Position numbers and translations under genes: made by a program
In this document: positions 26,899 to 36,405 of the stretch, piece after piece
How the letters are laid out: each line of letters starts with the position of its first letter
How positions within the stretch are numbered: position 1 is the first letter of the stretch
Notes under the pieces: generated by a model
What the model saw: only the letters and a program-made list of their open reading frames with translations
The model's database searches: none
What the model was told of the DNA's origin: nothing
Assembly (NCBI GenBank): GCA_964615765.1
Contig: CAZTQN010000001.1
Span: forward strand, 62,001-126,000
DNA length: 64,000 nucleotides
Origin: CAZTQN01 sp964615765
GTDB taxonomy: Bacteria > Planctomycetota > Phycisphaerae > Phycisphaerales > UBA1924
Direction of reading: 5' to 3'

Positions 26899-28271
26899 GG
26901 CCGCCGCCCCTCCCCGCCGCCATCCCGCCCCACCTCGAACCCCGCCTCCGGCCCCAGTTCCCGCTCCAACTCCGCCGCCTGCTCCGCGCTCAGCACGTGC
27001 TCGATCTGATCCACCGAGTAATCCGCGTGCGTGTGCGCCACGTCCGCGTACCGCACCAGGTACTCCGTCCACAGCGCATGATTCCGGCTCACGCGCCGCC
27101 CGCGCTCGGCGCCGCGCTCCGTCAGCATCACCGTCCCGCCGCTCACGCCGATCATCCCGCGCGTTCGCAGCCACGCCGTGACCACACGCCGCGTCCACGA
27201 CGACCACCCGCGCCCGCGCGCGATCTCGCGCAGCGCCGCCGCGTCGATCGCGCTCCCGCCGCGTTCGAACGCCGATTCCAGCAGGTGGTCGCTCTCCACC
27301 TTCAGCCGGCGCAGCCCGAGCCGAACCACCCCGCCCAGCACGCCCGACCGCGGCGCAAACAGCACGCTGACCACGAACACCGCGCCCGCCGTCAGCACGA
27401 TCACCGACCCCGCCGGCGCCCGCGGCAAGCTCGCCGACAGGGCCGCGCCCACCGCCCCGCTCACCGCCCCGATCGCCCCCGACACCACCACCAACCCCAC
27501 CAGCCGCCCCGTCCAGAACCGCGCCGTCACCGGCGGGATGATCAAGAGCGACACCACCAGGATCAGCCCGACCGCCTGCAACCCCGCCACCGTCACGCCC
27601 ACCACCAGCGACATCATCACCAGGTCGATCGCGCCCACCGGCCACCCGCCCACGCGCGCGAACGGCTCGTTGAAGCACACCAGCGTGAACTCCTTGAACA
27701 GCGCCGCCGTCACCAGCAGCGACACGCCGGCGATCGTCCCCATCAGCACCGCGTCACGCGGCAGCATCGCCGCCGTCTGCCCGAAGATCAGCGTGTTCAG
27801 CCCCGCCGCCCCCGTCGGCGCGTTGGCCTGCACATAACTCAGCCCGACCACGCCGGCCCCGAAGAACACGCTCAGCACGATCCCCACCGCCGCATCCTCG
27901 CGAAGGCGCGTCCGCGACACGATCACGTTGATGCACACGATCCCCACCCACGCCGACACCGCCGCCCCGATCAGCAGCACCGGCACGCTCCGCCCGCTGA
28001 GCCCGAACAGCCCCGCGCCCAGGAACGCGCACACGATCCCCGGCAACATCGCGTGACTCGCCGCGTCCGTCACGAGCGACCGCTTGCGCAGCAGCGCGAA
28101 CGTCCCCGTCACGCCCGCCGCCAGCCCCAGCAGCGCCACGCCGATCACCACCACGCTCGTGTTGAACCCGCCGCGCAGCGTGACGGCTTCGATCACCCCG
28201 CGCGCCAGATCCCCCAGGCTCTCGCCCCCCGCGGCCCCCGCGATCCGTGCCGGCGCATCCACAACACCCAC
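26895..28271 (-). CDS. Zn/Mn-type ABC transporter permease fused to a DtxR-like domain
   Basis: A 458-residue protein starting with GTG. Residues about 35-310 form the ABC-3 permease (LLRKRSLVTDAASHAMLPG, EDAAVGIVLSVFFGAGVV, GLQAVGLILVVSLLIIPP). From about residue 330 to the end there is a soluble tail: a winged-helix-like stretch (ALREIARGRGWSSWTRRVV, then MIGVSGGTVMLTERGAERGR) and a segment with SRNHALWTEYLVRYADV and SVDQIEHVLS, typical of the metal-binding/dimerisation domain of DtxR/MntR repressors. The tail may sense cytosolic metal and gate transport (inference). It lies one base after the ATPase gene and overlaps the next permease by four. Confidence 0.88.
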   Translation of the reverse strand: MGVVDAPARIAGAAGGESLGDLARGVIEAVTLRGGFNTSVVVIGVALLGLAAGVTGTFALLRKRSLVTDAASHAMLPGIVCAFLGAGLFGLSGRSVPVLLIGAAVSAWVGIVCINVIVSRTRLREDAAVGIVLSVFFGAGVVGLSYVQANAPTGAAGLNTLIFGQTAAMLPRDAVLMGTIAGVSLLVTAALFKEFTLVCFNEPFARVGGWPVGAIDLVMMSLVVGVTVAGLQAVGLILVVSLLIIPPVTARFWTGRLVGLVVVSGAIGAVSGAVGAALSASLPRAPAGSVIVLTAGAVFVVSVLFAPRSGVLGGVVRLGLRRLKVESDHLLESAFERGGSAIDAAALREIARGRGWSSWTRRVVTAWLRTRGMIGVSGGTVMLTERGAERGRRVSRNHALWTEYLVRYADVAHTHADYSVDQIEHVLSAEQAAELERELGPEAGFEVGRDGGGEGRRP

Positions 28272-28272
28272 G

Positions 28273-29084
<812 letters not shown>

Positions 29085-29088
<4 letters not shown>

Positions 29089-30107
29089 CGCGTCAGCCGT
29101 CCGTTCATCCCGCGCTCCGGCGCCTCACCCCCGAGCGCCCGCGCGATCACCGTGACATTGTGGTCGATCATCCCGACGTACGTCCCCTCGTACGTTCCCG
29201 CCGCACCCATCGCGTCGCTGAACAGTTCCCCGCCCAGCCGCACCGTGTGCCCGCGGGCCGTCGTCCCCGCGAGCAGCGCCCGCATGTTGCGGTCCGACAC
29301 GGTGCTCTCAACAAACACCGCGCCGACTTTCCGCGTCGTCAACAGGTCCACCAGACGCTCGATGTCGCGCACGCTCGCCTCGGACTCGGTCGAGATCCCC
29401 TGCACACCCACGACCTCGACGCCGAACCGCCGCCCGAGATACCCGAACGCGTCGTGCGCCGTCACCAGCACGCGCCGCTCTTTCGGGATCGACCCGAGCA
29501 CGCGCTCCGCGTACGCGTCGAGCGCCTTGATCTCCGCCGCGTACCGCTCCGCGTTGGCCTTGAACGTCGCGGCTCCCGCGCTATCTACCGCGCTCAGCCG
29601 CGCCTCCACCGCCGCGATCGTCGCGCTCCACAGCGCCGGATCCATCCACACGTGCGGATCCGCGTACGCGGCCCCGTCTTCCGCCAGCAGCATCTTGGGA
29701 TCGATCGCCTCGCCCACCGCCACCACCGGCTTGCCCGCCTGCGCCGCCCGCTGCAGCGACTCGCCCATCTGCCCTTCCAGCCGCAGCCCCACCGAGAACA
29801 CGACGTCAGCCGACATCAGCCGCTCGATGTCCGACCGCGTCGGCTTGAACAGGTGCGGGTCCAGCCCCGGCCTGATCAGCGTCACCACCTCAACCCGCTC
29901 CCCACCAACATTCTTCACCACGTCCGCCACCATCCCGACCGTCGCCACCGCACGGACGCGCGACGCACCTCCCGCGGGGCCGGTCGGCGTGCCGCCTTTC
30001 CCTCCAGCCTCCGCCCCGCCAACCTCCCCGCACCCGCCCAGCATCACCGCGCACGCCCCCACCAGCCCGCCCAGCGCCCCGGTCACCCATCGCACGCTCG
30101 CCAGCAC
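29085..30107 (-). CDS. Metal-binding lipoprotein of the ABC transporter (ZnuA/MntC family)
   Basis: About 340 residues. GTG 30107 is preferred because GGGAGG lies seven bases upstream and a lipoprotein signal follows (LGGLVGACAVMLGGCG). An upstream in-frame TTG at 30149 is possible. The mature protein has the metal-site histidines expected for cluster A-I proteins: DPHLFKPT, DPHVWMDPAL, VLVTAHDAFGYLGRRFG and a C-terminal acidic ligand region FVESTVSDRNM. The FGYL after the third histidine site resembles both Mn and Zn binders. The His-rich loop of ZnuA is absent, which weakly favours Mn or Fe. Confidence 0.88.
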
Positions 30108-30177
30108 CGTCAAGCCTCCCGATCGTCGTTCCCGCACCGTCCGCGCCAACCCCGCCCCGCCCCGCGACCGCCTCCGG

Positions 30178-30208
30178 ACCGTAGCCGCAAAAGTTCAACG
30201 CGTCAAAC
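30178..30208 (-). promoter_or_regulatory. Promoter with overlapping near-palindromic operator for the metal-uptake operon
   Basis: On the - strand TTGACG (30201-30206) and TACGGT (30178-30183) are separated by exactly 17 bases, a good sigma-70-type promoter about 70 bases before the binding-protein start. GTTCAACGCGTCAAAC at 30193-30208 is palindromic at 12 of 16 positions and covers the -35, a natural place for the DtxR-family repressor encoded upstream to bind. Both elements overlap or abut the regulator's stop codon. Confidence 0.5.
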
Positions 30209-30904
30209 ACTTGCCCGCGCACCCCCGGCCCGCCGCTCCAGGCTGTCCGCCCGCATCGCCACTCGGTCCGCCGCCCGGTACGACAGCGCCACCACCCCGC
30301 CCCGCCCAACCCGCACGCTCATCGATTCCGCCTCTGGCGCGTTGTCCAGCACCGTCACCCGCGCCCCGGGCTTCAGCCCATGCCGGGCCGCGAACGACAA
30401 GAACGGCCCGTCCTCGTCCCCAACCCGGCACACCACCCCGCGCTCGCCCGACCCCAGCGCCCGCAGCGGCCGCTCCCGCACATCCGCGATCCGGCCCCGC
30501 GCGTCCGGGATCGGATCCCCGTGCGGATCGATCGACGGCCGCCCCAGAAACGCGTCCAGCTTCTCCAGCAGTTTCCCCGACATCGCGTGCTCCAGCCGCT
30601 CCGCCTCCTCGTGCACCTCCGACCAGTCAAACTTCAGCACTTCGACCAGAAACACCTCGATGATCCGGTGCCGCCGGATCACATCCAGCGCCAGCCGCGC
30701 CCCCTTGCCCGTCAGCGTGATCCCCCCGTACCGCTCCGCCTCCGCCAGCCCCGCCTCCCGCAACTTCCGCACCATCGACGTGACCGACCCCTTCGTCACG
30801 CGGAGCGACGCCGCCACCTTCACCACCGTCGCTTCCCGCGTCGGCGACTCCCGCTGCAGCGCATAGATCGCCTTGATGTAATCCTCAACGGTCGCGCTCG
30901 CCAT
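30203..30904 (-). CDS. DtxR-family metal-dependent transcriptional regulator
   Basis: A 233-residue protein with the DtxR/MntR layout: winged helix at residues 1-70 (ATVEDYIKAIYALQRE, RVTKGSVTSMVRKLREAGL), metal-binding dimerisation domain at 70-140 (RRHRIIEVFLVEVLKFDW, EEAERLEHAMSGKLLEKLD, PHGDPIPD), and a C-terminal FeoA/SH3-like domain. EAERLEH and PHGDPIP are the expected ligand regions. ATG 30904 follows TATGGT by six bases, so the message may be leaderless. It sits directly upstream of the metal uptake genes, which it presumably represses when metal is plentiful. Confidence 0.9.
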   Translation of the reverse strand: MASATVEDYIKAIYALQRESPTREATVVKVAASLRVTKGSVTSMVRKLREAGLAEAERYGGITLTGKGARLALDVIRRHRIIEVFLVEVLKFDWSEVHEEAERLEHAMSGKLLEKLDAFLGRPSIDPHGDPIPDARGRIADVRERPLRALGSGERGVVCRVGDEDGPFLSFAARHGLKPGARVTVLDNAPEAESMSVRVGRGGVVALSYRAADRVAMRADSLERRAGGARASV

Positions 30905-30910
30905 GCCGCA

Positions 30911-30936
30911 ACCATAGTCGGCACAGAATGTGCGAC
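30911..30936 (-). promoter_or_regulatory. Probable -10 of the dtxR gene and adjacent palindrome
   Basis: TATGGT (- strand, 30911-30916) lies six bases before the regulator ATG. Just upstream, GCACAGAATGTGC (30921-30933) is a perfect 5-bp inverted repeat around GAA, located where an autoregulatory or LysR-type operator could act on this divergent region. The -35 is not clear. Confidence 0.35.
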
Positions 30937-31026
30937 GCCTTAAACTCTCTGCCCCCGCCGCCCCATACCCGCCCCGCACCCGCGGCCGGCCCGCCCGCCT
31001 CCCGCCCCCATCTCTACCCTCGCGGC

Positions 31027-32010
31027 GTGGAACTCACCCCGCTCCGCTACTTCCGCGCCATCGCCCGCACCGCCCACATGACCCGCGCCGCCCAGGACCT
31101 CGGCGTCTCCCAGCCCGCCCTTTCCGCCGCCATCCAGAAACTCGAACGCCAGGTCGGCACGCCCCTGCTCCACCGCACCGGCCGCGGCGTCGAACTCACC
31201 CACGCCGGCCGCGTCTTCCTCGAACACGCCGAGTCCGTTCTCCGCGGGGCCGACGCCGCCGTCGAAGCCGTCCGCCAGCTCGTCGGCCTCGAACGCGGCT
31301 CCATCCGCGTCGGCGGCGGGGCCACCGCCACCACCTACCTCCTCCCGCAGGTCGTCTCCGCACTCCTCCGCAAGCACCCCGGGCTGCGCTTCTACGTCCG
31401 CGAGGCCGGCTCCAGCGCCGTCGCCGCCGCCGTCGCCACCGGCGAGCTCGACCTCGGCGTCGTCACGCTCCCCGTCAAATCCGCCGAGAGCGACGCCCTC
31501 GTCCGCGTCCCGCTCGTGCAGGACGAACTCCGCCTCATCCTCCCGCCGCCATCCCCCGCGCGCCCCGCTGCCTCGGCGCCCGCCCCCACCCGCGCCCGCT
31601 CCGCCCGCCGCGTGCCGCCCGCTGTGGAGCCCGCCGCGCCCGACCCCTACGCCGCCCTCATCGAAGCCCGCTCGTTCCGCTGGAAGGACCTGGATCAGGT
31701 CCCGATCGTCGCCTTCGAAGCCGGCACCGCCGTGCGCGACATGATCGACCGAGCCTCCGCCGCCGCCGGCGTTCATCTCAGCGTCGTCATGGAACTCCGC
31801 TCGATCGAGGGCATCAAGCACATGGTCAGCGCGGGCATCGGCGCGGGCTTCGTGTCGCGCTTCGCGCTCGAGTCCGGCTCAGGCCTCACCTGCCGCGAAG
31901 GCTCGCTGGCCCGCCGCCTGGCGATCGTCAAGCGGCGCGACCGCCCGCTCAGCGCCGCCGCGGCCGAGTTCGAACGCGCCCTGCTCGCCTGGTCCGCCGC
32001 GGCCCGCTGA
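31027..32010 (+). CDS. LysR-family transcriptional regulator
   Basis: A 327-residue protein: helix-turn-helix at residues 1-60 (TPLRYFRAIARTAHMTRAAQ, VSQPALSAAIQKLERQVG, HAGRVFLEHAE) and a periplasmic-binding-protein-like effector domain with VATGELDLGVVTLP and a C-terminal GIGAGFVSRFALE. A Pro/Ala/Arg-rich insert (about 175-205) is unusual in the effector domain. The start is GTG 31027, where LysR proteins normally begin, six bases after TACCCT, hinting at leaderless translation. It is transcribed away from the DtxR-family gene. No CysB-like or other specific target can be assigned. Confidence 0.88.
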   Translation: MELTPLRYFRAIARTAHMTRAAQDLGVSQPALSAAIQKLERQVGTPLLHRTGRGVELTHAGRVFLEHAESVLRGADAAVEAVRQLVGLERGSIRVGGGATATTYLLPQVVSALLRKHPGLRFYVREAGSSAVAAAVATGELDLGVVTLPVKSAESDALVRVPLVQDELRLILPPPSPARPAASAPAPTRARSARRVPPAVEPAAPDPYAALIEARSFRWKDLDQVPIVAFEAGTAVRDMIDRASAAAGVHLSVVMELRSIEGIKHMVSAGIGAGFVSRFALESGSGLTCREGSLARRLAIVKRRDRPLSAAAAEFERALLAWSAAAR

Positions 32011-32041
32011 CCGCGCTCACACCCGCTCAGCCGACGCCCGT

Positions 32042-32269
32042 TCAGCCGACGTCCGACCGCCGCACCGCGCGCCGCTGGCAGCACACCGCCCCGCCGCTCC
32101 GCCGCGGCTCCGACAACACCGCCAGACTCGACCCGACGATCGTGAGCGCCGCCGTGAGCACCGCCAGCGGCATCTGCTTCGGCGGCAGCGCCCCCGTCGC
32201 CAGCCCGATCGCGATCAGCGCCACAAACCCCGCCGCGATCCCGAGCACCACTGCGATCCGGGTCTTCAT
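32042..32269 (-). CDS. Small membrane protein
   Basis: A 75-residue protein with two hydrophobic segments, IAVVLGIAAGFVALIAIGLA and LAVLTAALTIVGSSLAVL, and a basic tail containing CCQRRAVRR. ATG 32269 has GGAG eight bases upstream. It lies between the convergent LysR gene and rnpB. No family is recognised. Confidence 0.55.
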   Translation of the reverse strand: MKTRIAVVLGIAAGFVALIAIGLATGALPPKQMPLAVLTAALTIVGSSLAVLSEPRRSGGAVCCQRRAVRRSDVG

Positions 32270-32408
32270 GCGCACCGCTCCAATCGCCCGCCCGCCGCCA
32301 GCCTCTCCGCCTGAGTTGTATCAACAGACGTCCACGTCGGTTTCATCCGACGCTCATTTGCGGTGTTTTTCACCCGCGCACACCACCCGCGTCCCAGAAC
32401 CGAGCGTC

Positions 32409-32458
32409 CCAAACAACCCAAAACGGCCGCAGGCCCCCGGTCATCCCGAGGGCCTGCG
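32409..32458 (-). terminator. Terminator of rnpB
   Basis: On the - strand a 9-bp stem, CGCAGGCCC/GGGCCTGCG (32450-32458 with 32428-32436), is followed by CCGTTTTGGGTTGTTT. It lies right after the RNase P RNA 3' end. Confidence 0.75.
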
Positions 32459-32463
32459 TCTGA

Positions 32464-32945
32464 TGCGGCGTCAACGCCTAAGCCGAGTTCTGTCCGCTTC
32501 GGCTGTCCCCGCCCCGGTCCATTGACGGGGGCTCAAGGGCGGGCTCGCCGAAGCCGGCGGCCATTTCTCTTGGTCCGCGGTTGCCCACGAACTCCAGCGG
32601 TCTACCCGTCTCCATCCCGACCGGACAGGTCGGCGTTCGCATCACGCACGCGCTTGCACGCGCACCCAACACGCCCGCGGAAACTGCGTGACCTTGCACG
32701 CGGTGGGGTTTTCCGTGCCCCGTCTGTCGCCAGACGAGCGGTGCGCTCTTACCGCACCTTTTCACCCTTGCCTGATCCACGCTCTCGCGCGGCCATCGGC
32801 GGTTCATTCTCTGTGGCACTGTCCCTCAACCACGCACCAGCCGTGATCGGGTGGGCGTTGCCCACCACCGTGTCCTCTCGTGCTCGGACTTTCCTCCGAC
32901 GCGCCCGGTTACCCGGTGCCCCGGCGGCCGCCCGTTGACGCCTGA
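32464..32945 (-). ncRNA. rnpB: RNase P RNA
   Basis: About 480 bases on the - strand. The 5' and 3' ends pair as P1 (GGCGTCAACG at 32933-32942 with CGTTGACGCC at 32467-32476). The universally conserved GAGGAAAGTCCG is present near the 5' side (32886-32897), GGACAGTGCCACAGAGAA lies further in (around 32808-32825), and GGACAGAACTCGGCTTA is near the 3' end. These are the hallmark segments of bacterial type A RNase P RNA, the ribozyme that matures tRNA 5' ends. A -10 (TAGAAT) seven bases upstream and a terminator downstream support the ends. Confidence 0.95.
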
Positions 32946-32951
32946 CCCCTC

Positions 32952-32957
32952 ATTCTA
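32952..32957 (-). promoter_or_regulatory. -10 element of rnpB
   Basis: TAGAAT on the - strand ends about seven bases before the P1 helix, matching the expected RNase P RNA start. The -35 is weak. Confidence 0.55.
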
Positions 32958-33001
32958 TCGCTCGCCCCAGCACCCCCGCACGACGCGGTTACCATCGACC
33001 C

Positions 33002-34138
33002 GTGCCCAGCCCCGCGCCGCATCCCGTCGTCTGCTGGCTCGACGCCGATCAGACGCACCTCGTCCGCGCCGTCTGCGAACGCGCCAACCTCGAAGTCATC
33101 GCCGCCGGCACCGCCTCCGTCGGCCGCTCCGGCGAACTCGCCCAATCCCTCGGCCCAAGCGTCAAGGCCATCGACGACCTCCGCTCCCTCCTCACGCACC
33201 CCGACGCCGCCGCCGCACTCATCGCCACACCGGGCGATTTCGCCTCCACCCTCCGCTCAACCCCCGGCTCGCCCGGCGCCGAAGACGCCGGCGTCCTCGC
33301 CGACTGCCGCGCCCGCGGCGTGCCCGTCTTCTCCTTCGAGCCCATGCCCGCCAGCCTCCTCGAACTCGGCGTGCCCGGCCTGGGCTCCGCCGAATCCACG
33401 CCCGGCCTATCCCTCGGCCCCGCCGCCGACACCACCGTCGGCCTCGCGCCCGGCCTGCTCGCCGCCCTGCCCACCTTCTGCCCGGTCCTCCGCCTCAGCA
33501 AGCCCGTCCGCGACGCCGCCGAAATCCTGCAGCAGATGGGCCCGCTGCAAACGCTCCTGATCGAATCCTGGGCGGCCCCGGCGCACGCCTCCCTCGGCGC
33601 CCGCGTCTTCGACGCCGCCGACACCGTCCTCGCGCTCATGGGCACGCCCGACCGCGTCGACGCCTCGCACGTCGCGCCCGCCTCGGCCCGGGCCCGCTCA
33701 CCGCGCTCAGCGCCAACAGACACCCTCGCCGGGCTCGCCGGCGACCTGACGGCGAACCTCCGCTTCGTCGACGGCCGCGCCGCCGCCATCGTCGCCTCCA
33801 ACCGCGCCGGCCGCTTCTCCCGCGTCATCACCGCCATCAGCGAACGCGGCCGCCTCCGCATCTACGACGACGGGCTCGTCTGGACCGGCCCCGACGGCCG
33901 CACCATCGACGCCTCCCGCGACCCCGCCCGCATCCGCGGCTCCACCGACGACCCCGCCCTCCACGCCGTCATCGCCATCGCCGACCAGATCACCCGCACC
34001 CTCGACCCCGCCATCCCGCCCCCGCCCCCGACCGACCTCGTCCGCCTCCTCGCCACCTGCGGCGCCCTGCTCCTCAGCGCCCGCACCGGCCAGAGCGAAA
34101 GCCCCGAGACGATCCTGCGCATGGCCCGCGCGGGCTGA
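33002..34138 (+). CDS. Gfo/Idh/MocA-like protein lacking the usual nucleotide-binding motif
   Basis: A 378-residue protein starting with GTG, six bases after TACCAT. The middle and end resemble oxidoreductases of the Gfo/Idh/MocA family: GARVFDAADTVLALMGTPDRVDA, then LTANLRFVDGRAAAIVASN and GRLRIYDDGLVWTGPDG (each quoted in part). The N-terminus (VVCWLDADQTHLVRAVCER) has the position of the Rossmann strand but not GxGxxG, so it may be a catalytically inactive or cofactor-less relative. The enzyme family acts on sugars and inositols. Substrate and activity are unknown. Confidence 0.55.
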   Translation: MPSPAPHPVVCWLDADQTHLVRAVCERANLEVIAAGTASVGRSGELAQSLGPSVKAIDDLRSLLTHPDAAAALIATPGDFASTLRSTPGSPGAEDAGVLADCRARGVPVFSFEPMPASLLELGVPGLGSAESTPGLSLGPAADTTVGLAPGLLAALPTFCPVLRLSKPVRDAAEILQQMGPLQTLLIESWAAPAHASLGARVFDAADTVLALMGTPDRVDASHVAPASARARSPRSAPTDTLAGLAGDLTANLRFVDGRAAAIVASNRAGRFSRVITAISERGRLRIYDDGLVWTGPDGRTIDASRDPARIRGSTDDPALHAVIAIADQITRTLDPAIPPPPPTDLVRLLATCGALLLSARTGQSESPETILRMARAG

Positions 34139-34454
34139 ATCGGGTGATGCGTCCACAGAGCACACAAAGCGGACGCAGAGTTCACAGAGGCAAGTCAGCA
34201 GCGTCTCTCTCACCCCCTCCCAGCGGGAGGTGGCAGGGGGTGGGTTCGTTGGGCGCACAACACCCCAAAAAAGTCGAGGCGGTCCATCACCCCCTCCCAG
34301 AGGGAGGGGGCAGGGGGGTGGGTTCGTTGGGCGCACAATCAACCCAAGATATCGAAGTTCACTGTGCTCACTCCCTCCCAGAGGGAGGGCTCCGGCGGTG
34401 GGTTTCCTTCCGCGTGCCTTCGCGCTGGATCGCCTCGGTCTACACCACGCCGCG
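34139..34454. repeat. Intergenic spacer with three imperfect inverted-repeat elements
   Basis: No gene is supported in these 316 bases. Three related copies occur at about 34211-34260, 34288-34338 and 34367-34405. Each has a core CCCTCCCAGAGGGAGG palindrome followed by GGGGGTGGGTT; the first two also share TCGTTGGGCGCACAA. They look like copies of a small dispersed hairpin element. The spacer begins with a low-complexity CACAGAG/CACAAAG-like segment. Confidence 0.6.
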
Positions 34455-35828
34455 TCATTCCCAGACGGTGACATGCCAGTTCTTCTTGCCTTTGCGGAGC
34501 GCAATCACTCGCCCGTGCAACAGGTCTGCGGCAGTGATGCGGGCGTCGGCCGCCGCCTTCTTCCCATTCACGCTCACCGACCCATCGCCCAGAAACTGCC
34601 GCGCTTCCGTTTTGCTCTTCGCGAGCGACGTCAGCGGCAGGAGATCCACCAGCGCCACGCCCGCGCCGAGCGACGCCTTGTCGTGCTGTGAGTTCGGCGC
34701 CGCCGCCAGCACTTCCATCAACAACTCCAGCGGCAGCGTCGTCACGTCGCCGCTGAACAGCGCCTGCGCGGCTCCCTCGGCCTGCTTCATCGCCTGCTCG
34801 CCGTGCAGCAGCGTGGTCATGTGCCGCGCCAGCGCCCGGTGCGCCTCACGCTTCCCCGGATCCGTTGCGTGCGCCGCTTCGAGGGCCACGATCTCCTCGT
34901 GCGACAGCAGCGTGAACGTCCGCAGAAACCGCGGCACGTCCGCGTCCGCGCTGTTGAGCCAGAACTGGTAGAACCCGTACGCCGACGTCCGATTCGCCGA
35001 CGTCTCCCCCGGCCCGTTCGCCGTCAGCCAGATCGCCCCGCTCTCCGTCTTCCCGAACTTGGTGCCGTCGGCCTTGGTGACAAGAGGCCAGGTCAGTCCA
35101 AACGCGCCCGAGCCGGCATGCTCCGCTCCGCCTCGGCCCTCGGCCCCCGGCCCTCGGCCCTTCCGTATCAAATCGATCCCAACCACAATGTTCCCGAACT
35201 GATCGCTCCCGCCCATCTGCACCGTCACGCCCTGCTTCTCGAACAGGTGCGCGAAGTCGTACGCCTGCAGGATCATGTAGCTGAACTCGGTGTAGCTGAT
35301 GCCCTGGTCGCGGTTGGTCAGCCGCTCCTTGACCGAGTCCTTCTGGATCATCATGTTGACCGAGAAGTGCTTGCCGATGTCGCGGAGCGCGTCGAGGTAC
35401 GACAGCCCGCCGAGCCAGTCGAGATTGTTCAGCAGGCGCCCCTGGAACTTGCCGGGCGCGAAGTCGATCAGCCGCTCGAAGATCCGCTTCTGGCTCTCGA
35501 CGTTGGCCTGCACCGTCTCGCGTGTGCGCAGCTGCCGCTCGGCGGACTTGCCGGACGGGTCGCCGATCAGCCCCGTCCCGCCGCCCATGACCACCACCGG
35601 CGTGTGCCCGGCCCGCTGCCACCGCGCCAACGCGATGATCCCGACCAGGTTGCCGATGGTGAGCGAGTCCGCGGTCGGGTCAAAGCCGACATACGCCCGC
35701 CGCCCGCCCGCCGCGGCGTTCGAAGTGCGCAGGTGCTCCGCCAGCCCCGCCTCGTCGGTGCACTGGTTGATCAGATTGCGGAAGCGCAGGTCGGTCAGGA
35801 ACGCGTCGGTGGAGGTCGCATCAGCCAT
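34455..35828 (-). CDS. tyrS: Tyrosyl-tRNA synthetase
   Basis: A 457-residue class I synthetase that charges tRNA-Tyr. It has YVGFDPTADSLTIGNLVGI (a variant HIGH motif), GGGTGLIGDPSGK, tyrosine-binding region YDFAHLF with GGSDQFGNI, the KMSKS-type loop KFGKTESGA, and a C-terminal S4 RNA-binding domain (ARQFLGDGSVSVNGKKA). ATG 35828 is selected over an upstream GTG-type extension because homologues start here. TAGCAT on the - strand ends seven bases before it, again suggesting a leaderless message. Confidence 0.96.
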   Translation of the reverse strand: MADATSTDAFLTDLRFRNLINQCTDEAGLAEHLRTSNAAAGGRRAYVGFDPTADSLTIGNLVGIIALARWQRAGHTPVVVMGGGTGLIGDPSGKSAERQLRTRETVQANVESQKRIFERLIDFAPGKFQGRLLNNLDWLGGLSYLDALRDIGKHFSVNMMIQKDSVKERLTNRDQGISYTEFSYMILQAYDFAHLFEKQGVTVQMGGSDQFGNIVVGIDLIRKGRGPGAEGRGGAEHAGSGAFGLTWPLVTKADGTKFGKTESGAIWLTANGPGETSANRTSAYGFYQFWLNSADADVPRFLRTFTLLSHEEIVALEAAHATDPGKREAHRALARHMTTLLHGEQAMKQAEGAAQALFSGDVTTLPLELLMEVLAAAPNSQHDKASLGAGVALVDLLPLTSLAKSKTEARQFLGDGSVSVNGKKAAADARITAADLLHGRVIALRKGKKNWHVTVWE

Positions 35829-35876
35829 GGCGGCGATGCTAGCGGCACGCGTCCGCTCGAAAACCACCCTGCCGCG

Positions 35877-36236
35877 TCAGCGCGGCTTGACCTCGATGTC
35901 GTAATCGATGTCCGCCCCCTGGAACGCCTCGGCCGCTTTCTTCTGCAGGTCCGTGAAGTCCGCGTCCGTGTCCACCATCCCGATGATCTTCAGCTTCAGC
36001 GGCTCTTCCGAGACCACCTCAAGCCCCGCGTTCGAGTACCGCGTGTCCAGCGTCAGCGCCGCGTTGAACTCCATGACCGCCTTGGTAGTGGGCGTGAACT
36101 CCGGCTCGACCGGCCCGCTCAGCGCGCCGCTCCCGAAGATGAACGACCCGATCCAGATCGCGCACGCCAGAATGATGACCCCCGCCAGGATCACCATCAC
36201 CTTGGTTTTGTCAACGGACGAGGAGGGGCTGGGCAT
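35877..36236 (-). CDS. Hypothetical protein with one N-terminal membrane anchor
   Basis: A 119-residue protein. Residues 12-33 (VMVILAGVIILACAIWIGSF) form a membrane segment, and the remaining 85 residues are predicted to lie outside the cytoplasm, with an alpha/beta pattern (LKLKIIGMVDTDADF, AAEAFQGADIDYDIEVK). No family is recognised. It lies 48 bases upstream of the tyrS start on the same strand, but tyrS seems to have its own -10. Confidence 0.65.
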   Translation of the reverse strand: MPSPSSSVDKTKVMVILAGVIILACAIWIGSFIFGSGALSGPVEPEFTPTTKAVMEFNAALTLDTRYSNAGLEVVSEEPLKLKIIGMVDTDADFTDLQKKAAEAFQGADIDYDIEVKPR

Positions 36237-36405
36237 GAACAGTGGCGCTCGGCGTGAGAGAGGGCGCTGGCGGACGGAACGACCGGGTCGCCCGCCGAAG
36301 GAGGACGACCAGTCTACGCATCACGCGTGGACGTGTTCCCGCTCGGTTTCCGCCAGTCCGCTGTCACCATCGGGCGCGCCGGGGAGAGAGCGGCGGGGCC
36401 GCTGT

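Noticed and set aside
26899..27678. Longer open frame upstream of the second permease
   Set aside because: It overlaps the first permease in another frame and has shadow composition; the real permease starts at ATG 26898, with a 4-base overlap.
30928..31026. Longer LysR protein starting at 30928
   Set aside because: The extra 33 residues are Pro/Ala-rich shadow sequence; LysR proteins begin at ELTPLRYF, and GTG 31027 fits.
32363..32938. Open frames on both strands across 32363-32938
   Set aside because: The region is the RNase P RNA gene; conserved segments and P1 pairing explain it better than any protein.
34211..34405. Possible CRISPR array of three repeats
   Set aside because: Repeats are imperfect and contain long palindromes, spacers are unequal, and no cas genes are present.
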